A DNA stretch of 21,337 nucleotides from the IMG/VR virus record IMGVR_UViG_3300020457_000121, positions 1 through 21,337 of that record; one strand, 5' to 3'. Below are positions 11,001 to 17,219 of this stretch, piece after piece. The stretch comes from a virus. Under the pieces are notes generated by a model, which searched no databases, had not been told where the DNA came from, and worked only from the letters and a program-made list of their open reading frames with translations. Every line of letters starts with the position of its first letter. Within the stretch, counting starts at the first letter, position 1. The position numbers and the translations under genes were made by a program.

Positions 11001-14000
11001 TGGTCTTATAACAAGTGATCTAATTGATATTCGACCTAGAGTTGCTGGATATAATTTATCATCGACTATATCTCCATTTGATTTTGCATCTAGAACTTTT
11101 GCGTCACAAGAAAATAACATTCCAGATCCTCTAGTTCCAGATGAAAATATAGTTGTAAGTTATGATTATTTCTTACCTAGAAAGGATAAATTATTTGTCA
11201 CTAAAGATGGTCAATTCACTTATCTAAGAGGTGTTGCTTCTGATGATCCAAAACCACCACAACCGATTAGTGATGCAATAGATGTTGCAACTATTTCAAT
11301 ACCTGCATTTTTAAGAGATGTCAATAAGGTTAAAATTGTGAGAACGAAACATAAACGTTTCACAATGGCTGATATTGGAAGATTGGAAAAAAGGCTTGAA
11401 CAGGTTGAGTATTATACTGCACTCTCTCTTCTTGAACAAGACACTGCAAACTTACAAATTACAGATGCTAATGGTTTAAATAGATTCAAGTCAGGATTCT
11501 TTGTAGATAATTTCAAAAAACATGAGGCTCATCAAATAGGTCATCCAGATTTTTCTGCAAGTATTGATGCTAAGAATGGATATCTAAGGCCAGGACATTT
11601 TACAACTTGTTTAGATTTTATTGTTGGTTCTAGATCTTATATTGGTATAGGACAAACTGCAAATCCAACATTGGATATTAATTTCTTAACTGATATTGAT
11701 GGACAAAATATTAGGAAAACAGGTAGACTTTTAACATTAAATTATGAGGAAACCGATTACATTACACAACCATACGCATCAAGAGTTGAAAATGTTAACC
11801 CATATCTAATTGTATTCTATCAAGGAGATATTATATTAAATCCAGATTCTGATACTTGGGTAGATACAAGAAGAGTTGATGCAAATGTAATTGAAGAAAC
11901 AGCAGCATTTGATCAAGCGGTTGCTGAATTTGGTATTGATGTTCAGACTGGATTTAGTGAACCTGATTTTGGTGCATGGCAAACAGATTTCGTTGGTGAA
12001 ACAGTTCTAGACACATGGACTGAAACTGATCGTGAGGCCTTAGGCACAATAACTGCTGATGAAGCTAATGCTATAGCTACAGATCAAAATATAACAAACA
12101 CTATTCCTCCAGCTCAGAGTGGTGGATCTCTTGCAGATGGTGGTGGTATTATCACTGATGCTGCGATTCTTACTAATACAACATTCCAAGATGTAGAAGT
12201 AGGAACGGTACAATCAAGAGAAGGCATTCAATTCCAAGTCACTCCAGTTGTTACATCAACATCACTAGGAGACAAGGTTATAAGTCGTGATATTATTCCT
12301 TTCATGAGGAATAGGAATGTTGAAATTATCACCAGTCGCATGAAACCTAGAACACGTTTCTATGCTTTCTTTGATAATATTGACGTTACACTATTTACTA
12401 CACCAAAATTACTTGAAGTAAACATGACTTCAGGTGTATTTACTGCTGGTGAAACTGTCAGATCAAGTGATAATACATTCATATTCAGACTTGCAGCATC
12501 AAATCATAAAGAAGGGCCATTTAACGCACCAACAAAAACATTAGAATTAAATCCTTATGTGCCAGGTGCTGGTGTTCCAGCTGATTATTCAACATCCACA
12601 ACTCTTTTGAATGTTGATACCTTTAGTCTTGCAACTCAAGTTGAGGGTAGTTTCTTTGGTCATGTTAAAAACAATATGCAGTTAGTTGGAGAGACAAGTG
12701 GTGCAGAAGCAACAGTTACAGATGTCAGGTTAATATCTGATTCTATTGGATCATTAGATGCTTGTTTTAACATACCAGATCCAAATATTGATGCTAATCC
12801 TAGATTTGAAACTGGTACGAAGACAATTAGACTAACTACAAGTCCAATAAACTCAAGACTTGGAGGAACTGTCACAGGAGCAGCTGAGGCAAACTTTGCA
12901 GCTTCTGGTGCATTAGATACAAATCAAGAAACTATTTTAAGCACTAGAGTCCCACAAATTGAAAGATTGAATGTTGATGAACAAAGAATTATCAATGATA
13001 GAATTACACGACAAGTTTCTACCAACCAAGCAGTTACGGGTATCAGAAATTTAGTTGAAACAGTGGTTGATGTTCAAACGGTGGTTGAAACGGTGGTTGA
13101 TGTTCAAATTGAAACTGTTATTGATAGACAAGTTGAGTTCATAACATTGCCTCCCGAAGTTATTACAGTGCCTGGAGAACCTGTAGTTCAAACTATATTT
13201 GTAGATCGACCTGTTGAAGTATTTGTAGACCGAATTGTTGAAGTTGAAAGAATTGTTGAGGTTCCAGTTTTCATCTGGGAAGATGATGATCCATTAGCAC
13301 AAACATTTACTGTTAATGATAGTAGTGGTATTTTCATTACATCAGTTGATTGCTTCTTCCAAACTAAAGATGATGAACTACCTGTTACTCTACAGATTAG
13401 AACTGTTGAGACTGGATTACCCACATCAGTAATATTACCGTTTAGTGTTGTTGTTAGAGATCCATCACAGGTAAATGTATCTGAAGATGCATCAGCACCA
13501 ACTAGATTTACATTTGATTCACCAGTTTACTTGGAAGGTCAAACAAGATATGCTCTTGTTCTGATATCTGCTTCAGAAAATTATAATGCTTGGATATCAA
13601 GAATGGGTGAAGTGGATATATCCACTGTTGGATTACCTGATGAACAACAAGTCATTATTAGTCAACAACCATACTTAGGATCTTTATTTAAATCTCAAAA
13701 TGGTGTGACTTGGGATGCAAGTCAATTTGAGGACTTGAAATTCAATATTCGTAGAGCTGTGTTTAACACAAGTCCAGGCGTAGGTAGATTTTTCAGTCCA
13801 GAATTAAAAGAGGGTAATACTGGAATTATCAAATTACCAAATAATTCAATTCAAACTTTATCTAGAAAAGCTATTGTTGGATTATCAACTGCATTATCAA
13901 CGACCCCTGCTGCTGGATTGGTTCCTGGCGTTAAGATTAGTCAATTTGATAATTTAAACGCATCTGCAACTCTCATTAATACTGCTGGTATTGCAACAAT

Positions 14001-15768
14001 TAATGGATCAAATGATGTCACTATCGTAAATCCTGGCGTTGGATATACTCCTGCTAGTGGTCACTTCTTATACACTGATGTTCCAATGGTAACTCAGACA
14101 GGAGAGGGAAGTGGAATAGTTGGTAACGTTCGTGTTGAGAATGGAGTCATTGGCGTTGTTACCTTTACAAATGGTGGTAAAAATTATGCAGTCGGTGACA
14201 CTCTTGGAATTGGAACATTAGGTCTTGGAAATGGTAGTGGTGCTGTCCTTTCCGTTGGATTGATTACCGCAACTAATAGTTTGGTGATTGATAATATTCA
14301 AGGATCTTTTGTAACAGGTATAGGAACAATCGGATACAATAATGGATCAACAGTAATTGGAGTTGATGGAAAGACCGTTGGAAGTGGATCTACGATTGCA
14401 TCAATTGATATAGATCAAACTAATGATGGATTACACTTTAAAGTTGATCATCGTGCTCATGGAATGCACTCCTTTAATAACTTAGTTAAGATTGATGGAG
14501 TTGCATCCGATGTTCCATCAACAAAACTCACAGCTGATTATGCAAATAATTCTTCGACAGATATTCCTGTAACTTCATCATCCAATTTTGCAACATTTGA
14601 GGGTGTGGGTGTTGGAACAACAAACTTTGGATATGCACTTCTTGGAAATGAAATTATATCTTACACAGGAGTTGCAGCTGGATCTATTACAGGTATAACA
14701 ACCAGAGGTATTGATAACACAATCAAGTCAAGTCATTCATCTGGTGATGAGATTAAGAAGTATGAGTTCTCTGGAGTTTCTCTCAGAAGAATTAATAAAA
14801 CTCACAATATGAATAGTCCAGCATCAACTGTTCCAAATGATAAAGATTTAGACTTCTATCATATTAAAGTTGATATGGATTCTAATGGTGAAGATCGAAA
14901 TGGTGGATCATTACCTAATCGTTTCTTCTCAGCAACAAAACGTGGTGGTGGATCAAATATAACTGCATCACAAAATATACAGTTTGAAACACTCACACCA
15001 AATATTGAAACTATAACACCAAACGGAACTAATATTGGTACTAGAGTTAGAACCATATCTGCAACAAGTATTGGTGGCAATGAAACATCATTTGTAGATC
15101 AAGGATTTGAGTCTATCTCAATCGATAATCAGAATAATTTTGAGACACCTCGAATGATCGCATCCAAGGTAAATGAAGATCAACAACTAGATGATCTTCC
15201 TGGCAATAAGTCAATGACACTTGAAGTATTAATGACAAGTGTTAACAGCAACGTATCACCCGTTGTTGATTTAGATCGAGTTGCTATGATATTAACTTCA
15301 AATAGATTAAACAATCCAGTTTCTAATTTTGCAACTGATTCTAGAGTTAATAAAACTGGTCAAGATCCAGTTGGATCATCTTATGTTTCTAATCTCGTAA
15401 GATTAGATAATCCAGCAACGAGTATCTCAGTTCAATTTGCTTCATATCGAAGGAACGGATCTGATATTCGTGTGTTCTTTAAAACAATTGCTGAGGGATC
15501 AAATGAAGATAGTATGCAAAGAGATTTTGAACTCTTCCCAGGCTTTGATAATTTGAATCAATTCGGTAAGATCATTAACAAATCAAATAATAACGGAAAA
15601 CCAGATGATCTAGTAACACCTTCGATTGGTTCAGAATTTAAAGATTACACTTTCTCAATTGATGAATTGCCACCATTTACCAAGTTCCAAATCAAGATTG
15701 ACATGGTTGGAACAAATCAGGCACAACCACCACTTATAAAAGATCTTAGAGCAATTGCGTTAGCATAG
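8017..15768 (+). CDS. Giant DUF4815-type virion structural protein, probable baseplate periphery
   Basis: The 2583-residue protein opens with SPYFDDFDKNKNFYKVLF and PVQARELSTLQSILQNQIEQ (about 10-55), which I recognise as the DUF4815 N-terminus of large structural proteins in marine T4-like phages. A second conserved stretch around MADIGRLEKRLEQVEYYTAL (about 1117-1140) has the look of a helical hairpin. Between and after them are several GE/SGA-type modules (near 90-115, 465-530, 860-920, 1470-1495, 1545-1575). A Val/Glu-rich repeat segment (about 1680-1751) precedes a beta-rich domain starting DPLAQTFTV (about 1757-1860). The C-terminal third holds GGxGY motifs (about 2000-2070) and an 'ExI' module (about 2180-2250). 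T4 has genes 9, 10, 11, 12 and wac here, so this protein may take over some of those fibre-attachment roles; that is inference. It begins 6 bp after gp8 and ends 1 bp before the next ATG. Confidence 0.85.
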   Translation: MPQETNLNVSPYFDDFDKNKNFYKVLFKPGTPVQARELSTLQSILQNQIEQFGTHFFKEGSKVIPGNLSYDNNFTCIQIEDTFLGIPVELYTSQLIGLKITGARSGVTASVKTVLPKNLSIRGNLTLYVKYQQSGNDFTTEKFLDGESLSASKDIVYGASVIAANEPFANTIAFGSNGIGSAMSIGDGVYFVRGAFAQIQSQTLILDQYNNAPSYRIGFNVVEDFVSADEDPSLNDNASGFTNFAAPGADRLRIRIELRKKQLSDTNDQNFIEIARVEQGELQTFVEDTQYNLINDTLASRTFEESGNYYVKPFEVFVKESLNDQIGNKGVYTSEQKTAQGNDPSDDLLAVQISPGVAYVKGYKVERIASAFVDVPKPRTTKTIEQEAVTYRTGDPLFVNNIFGSPSLGIGTTATVALLDKRRGGSGAEIGLARLYDFKAQSGSFVNETTQYETRLFDVKTFTNVKVGTAITSVTLGTHIQGARSGATGFVRTAGTNVTDLSLIDVNGTFLKDESILINGVQNGRVLTKVDNFTFNDVKSLKSAVGISTFEADVLLNRGTRLSNLISGNFRLSNTSGNAGVITATGQNFAGIITSNNIVSYTVPGETVPRFNRITGVSTDGDTINVVGVTSVTGVCNGGVSNGLIPGSIDVNDIILRSPSFRVGSNSLVTPVSRRNLESLDITNTTVQLRKQFSDITVANNQFTSPNAGADLFFQPFDEERYFISYDDGSVEPLKESQITIAADKKTVTFAALSKTSGKANLFATVLKSKLKTKQKKLEDANVLVVSRSSLSASGIGTNTLNDGLTTSDVFGTRVQDDKISLNVPDACQLLAVIESNDAGDPDLPALTLTAYDGPTGNNSDLIIGEKITGLASNAVGLVVEKPNVTTLGIVLLNQNTFDVGEKVKTEKSGVTASVTATTEGDRNITNQFSLTTNIKPTYYDFSFIQRKRNFGVPTNRLKIVFKNFFVTSDDVGDFFTASSYPSGSEKLIPNDTTFGLITSDLIDIRPRVAGYNLSSTISPFDFASRTFASQENNIPDPLVPDENIVVSYDYFLPRKDKLFVTKDGQFTYLRGVASDDPKPPQPISDAIDVATISIPAFLRDVNKVKIVRTKHKRFTMADIGRLEKRLEQVEYYTALSLLEQDTANLQITDANGLNRFKSGFFVDNFKKHEAHQIGHPDFSASIDAKNGYLRPGHFTTCLDFIVGSRSYIGIGQTANPTLDINFLTDIDGQNIRKTGRLLTLNYEETDYITQPYASRVENVNPYLIVFYQGDIILNPDSDTWVDTRRVDANVIEETAAFDQAVAEFGIDVQTGFSEPDFGAWQTDFVGETVLDTWTETDREALGTITADEANAIATDQNITNTIPPAQSGGSLADGGGIITDAAILTNTTFQDVEVGTVQSREGIQFQVTPVVTSTSLGDKVISRDIIPFMRNRNVEIITSRMKPRTRFYAFFDNIDVTLFTTPKLLEVNMTSGVFTAGETVRSSDNTFIFRLAASNHKEGPFNAPTKTLELNPYVPGAGVPADYSTSTTLLNVDTFSLATQVEGSFFGHVKNNMQLVGETSGAEATVTDVRLISDSIGSLDACFNIPDPNIDANPRFETGTKTIRLTTSPINSRLGGTVTGAAEANFAASGALDTNQETILSTRVPQIERLNVDEQRIINDRITRQVSTNQAVTGIRNLVETVVDVQTVVETVVDVQIETVIDRQVEFITLPPEVITVPGEPVVQTIFVDRPVEVFVDRIVEVERIVEVPVFIWEDDDPLAQTFTVNDSSGIFITSVDCFFQTKDDELPVTLQIRTVETGLPTSVILPFSVVVRDPSQVNVSEDASAPTRFTFDSPVYLEGQTRYALVLISASENYNAWISRMGEVDISTVGLPDEQQVIISQQPYLGSLFKSQNGVTWDASQFEDLKFNIRRAVFNTSPGVGRFFSPELKEGNTGIIKLPNNSIQTLSRKAIVGLSTALSTTPAAGLVPGVKISQFDNLNASATLINTAGIATINGSNDVTIVNPGVGYTPASGHFLYTDVPMVTQTGEGSGIVGNVRVENGVIGVVTFTNGGKNYAVGDTLGIGTLGLGNGSGAVLSVGLITATNSLVIDNIQGSFVTGIGTIGYNNGSTVIGVDGKTVGSGSTIASIDIDQTNDGLHFKVDHRAHGMHSFNNLVKIDGVASDVPSTKLTADYANNSSTDIPVTSSSNFATFEGVGVGTTNFGYALLGNEIISYTGVAAGSITGITTRGIDNTIKSSHSSGDEIKKYEFSGVSLRRINKTHNMNSPASTVPNDKDLDFYHIKVDMDSNGEDRNGGSLPNRFFSATKRGGGSNITASQNIQFETLTPNIETITPNGTNIGTRVRTISATSIGGNETSFVDQGFESISIDNQNNFETPRMIASKVNEDQQLDDLPGNKSMTLEVLMTSVNSNVSPVVDLDRVAMILTSNRLNNPVSNFATDSRVNKTGQDPVGSSYVSNLVRLDNPATSISVQFASYRRNGSDIRVFFKTIAEGSNEDSMQRDFELFPGFDNLNQFGKIINKSNNNGKPDDLVTPSIGSEFKDYTFSIDELPPFTKFQIKIDMVGTNQAQPPLIKDLRAIALA
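13054..13113 (+). repeat. Tandem 30-bp coding repeat, two units
   Basis: Two adjacent 30-bp units, 13054-13083 and 13084-13113, differ at one of their first 25 bases. They encode VETVVDVQTV and VETVVDVQIE. They form the first part of a Val/Glu-rich repeat segment in the giant DUF4815 protein and look like a fairly recent in-frame duplication. Confidence 0.85.
13054..13275 (+). other. Val/Glu/Pro-rich repeat segment (VEVxRIVEVP type) within the DUF4815 protein
   Basis: Residues about 1680-1751 of the giant protein are dominated by alternating Val and Glu/Asp, ending in VDRPVEVFVDRIVEVERI then VEVPVF. The pattern of short V-E-V-x-R-I blocks suggests an extended or intertwined beta stalk. It joins the helical/beta N-terminal two thirds to the C-terminal beta domains, immediately before IWEDDDPLAQTF. 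It resembles the EKIVEVP-type repeats of eukaryotic alveolins; that resemblance is probably convergent. Confidence 0.7.
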
Positions 15769-15769
15769 C

Positions 15770-16003
15770 ATGACTAATTACGTTCCAGTTGAAGGTAAGT
15801 CTGGTCTCTATCGAGATGAGGACTCAACAGCGATTGTTAATCGAGATAAGAAAGCTTATCTTGTTTACATGCAAAGAAAAAAAGTTATGGAAAATAAAGA
15901 TAGTGAACTAAATCAAATGAAAGAGGATCTTGATAATGTAAAAGGTGAATTGGGTGAAATTAAAGGTCTTTTATCTACTCTTGTTCAAAAACTAAATAAT
16001 TAG
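15770..16003 (+). CDS. Small conserved-looking phage protein with C-terminal coiled coil
   Basis: This 77-residue gene starts 1 bp after the stop of the DUF4815 gene and ends 4 bp before the next ATG, so it is almost certainly co-translated with them. The N-terminal half (EGKSGLYRDEDSTAIVNRDK) resembles small proteins at this place in T4-like cyanophages, as far as I recall. The C-terminal half, from about residue 36, is charged and heptad-like (MKEDLDNVKGELGEIKGLL), which predicts a coiled coil. No function can be assigned. A minor virion part, or a short trimeric coiled-coil connector, would fit the neighbours, since T4 carries the fibritin gene wac near here, but there is no sequence evidence for fibritin. 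Confidence 0.8.
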   Translation: MTNYVPVEGKSGLYRDEDSTAIVNRDKKAYLVYMQRKKVMENKDSELNQMKEDLDNVKGELGEIKGLLSTLVQKLNN

Positions 16004-16007
16004 AAAA

Positions 16008-16370
16008 ATGGCACAACAGGTAATCACATTTGATCCAGATGTTGCCGTTCCAATGGGTGTAAATCTAACCATATTTTCTGGTGCTGATTTTAATACAACC
16101 TTCACAGTTAAAACTTCTGCTGGTTCAAGTATCAATTTTACTAATTATACTGGAAGAAGTAATATTAAAAAATCTGCGATTGGAACTGCAAATACTTTTG
16201 GTGTAACACTTGGAACCACAGATGGAAAAGTAACTCTATCTTTGGGATCAACAGTGACTAGAAGTTTATCTGAGGGTAGATATCTGTATGATGTAAACGT
16301 GAGTTCTGGATCTACTTTCTTTAAAATTATGGAAGGTAACGTGCTTGTCAGAACAGGTATTTCAACTTAG
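16008..16370 (+). CDS. Small beta-rich virion protein, BppU-N-terminus-like
   Basis: The 120-residue product has the pattern of a small phage beta-sandwich domain: a polar strand stretch (FTVKTSAGSSINFTNYTG), an RSNIKKS strand, then DGKVTLSLGS, a LSEGRYLYDVNV strand and a final KIMEGNVLVRTGIS strand. This order (x-G-x-Y-x-Y-D-V followed by x-x-E-G-x-V-x-V) recalls the N-terminal domain of baseplate upper proteins (BppU type) and many tail-associated proteins. A role as a minor baseplate, fibre-adaptor or neck decoration protein is inferred from that fold pattern and from its place between baseplate and neck genes. It starts 4 bp after the preceding stop. A CTAAATA sequence at 15992-15998 lies inside the preceding coding region and is probably fortuitous. 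Confidence 0.78.
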   Translation: MAQQVITFDPDVAVPMGVNLTIFSGADFNTTFTVKTSAGSSINFTNYTGRSNIKKSAIGTANTFGVTLGTTDGKVTLSLGSTVTRSLSEGRYLYDVNVSSGSTFFKIMEGNVLVRTGIST

Positions 16371-16376
16371 AGGTGA
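16371..16376 (+). promoter_or_regulatory. Ribosome binding site AGGTGA for gp13
   Basis: AGGTGA directly follows the stop codon of the preceding gene and lies 3 bp before the gp13 ATG. It is one of only two clear Shine-Dalgarno sequences in the window and fixes the start at 16380. Confidence 0.7.
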
Positions 16377-16379
16377 AGA

Positions 16380-17219
16380 ATGGCTCAACCAAGTTCAAGA
16401 CAAGGTTTAATAGATTACGCAAAAAGACAGCTTGGTTTTCCTGTCTTAGAAATTAACGTTGCAGATGAACAATTTTCTGATCTGTTAGATGATGCTGTTC
16501 AAGTGTATCAAGAGAGACATTATGATGGCATCACAAGAATGTATTTGAAATATAAAATTAAACAAATAGATATCGATAGAGGTCAAGCAAGAGGAGGAGA
16601 TACATCAGCTGGAATTACTACAACCACTACAACATCAACAGTTGGATTATCAACCACTTTCACTCTTGAAGAAAATCAAAACTACATACAGATGCCTCCA
16701 TCTGTAATCGGAGTTAATCAAATATTTAAAATTAGATCTGATACGGTTTATGATGGATTATTTAATATTCGATATCAACTATTTTTAAACGATTTATATC
16801 AGTTTGGATCAGTTGATCTTCTTCAATATTCAATGGTTCAAACTTATCTTGAGGATATAACGTTCTTGTTAAATCCTGATATGAGATATCGATTTAATAT
16901 TCGTCAAGATCGTTTATATATCGATGCTGATTTTGGCGTTTTAAACGTGGATGATCATTTTGTAATTGATTGTTTCAGAATTTTAGATCCAGATGATTTT
17001 ACAAGAGTGTATAATGATCCATTCTTGAAGAGATATTTTACTGCATTATGTAAGAAACAGTGGGGTCAAAATTTAATTAAATTCCAAGGGGTTCAATTGC
17101 CTGGTGGTATTCAACTTAATGGTCGTCAAATATATGATGATGGTGTAAAAGAGTTAGATGAAATCAGAGCTAAGATGTCTAGTGATTATGAAATGCCTCC
17201 ATTAGATATGATTGGATAA
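16380..17219 (+). CDS. gp13: Neck protein gp13 (head completion)
   Basis: The 279-residue protein begins with a stretch I recognise from gp13 of T4-like phages: RQGLIDYAKRQLGFPVLEIN, then VADEQFSDLLDDAVQVYQE and RHYDGITRMYL (residues 7-56), with conserved LG-P-V-V-D and HYDG elements. T4 gp13 is about 309 residues. gp13 and gp14 close the portal after packaging and form the neck to which the tail docks. Residues about 77-90 carry a Thr/Ser-rich insert (GITTTTTTSTVG). The rest has hydrophobic and aromatic strands plus an acidic segment (DCFRILDPDDFTRVYNDPF) and a C-terminal PGGIQLNGRQIYDDGVKELD. The start is set by the AGGTGA site; the stop overlaps the gp14 ATG by one base (TAATG), indicating coupled translation. 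Confidence 0.9.
   Translation: MAQPSSRQGLIDYAKRQLGFPVLEINVADEQFSDLLDDAVQVYQERHYDGITRMYLKYKIKQIDIDRGQARGGDTSAGITTTTTTSTVGLSTTFTLEENQNYIQMPPSVIGVNQIFKIRSDTVYDGLFNIRYQLFLNDLYQFGSVDLLQYSMVQTYLEDITFLLNPDMRYRFNIRQDRLYIDADFGVLNVDDHFVIDCFRILDPDDFTRVYNDPFLKRYFTALCKKQWGQNLIKFQGVQLPGGIQLNGRQIYDDGVKELDEIRAKMSSDYEMPPLDMIG

Noticed and set aside
8017-15768. The 2583-residue gene as an adhesin or RTX-type bacterial protein
   Set aside because: No signal peptide or secretion motif is visible, the N-terminus fits the DUF4815 phage family, and it sits between gp8 and gp13.
15992-15998. CTAAATA before the 120-residue gene
   Set aside because: It is within the coding end of the 77-residue gene, and a start point placed downstream of it would fall at or after the next ATG.
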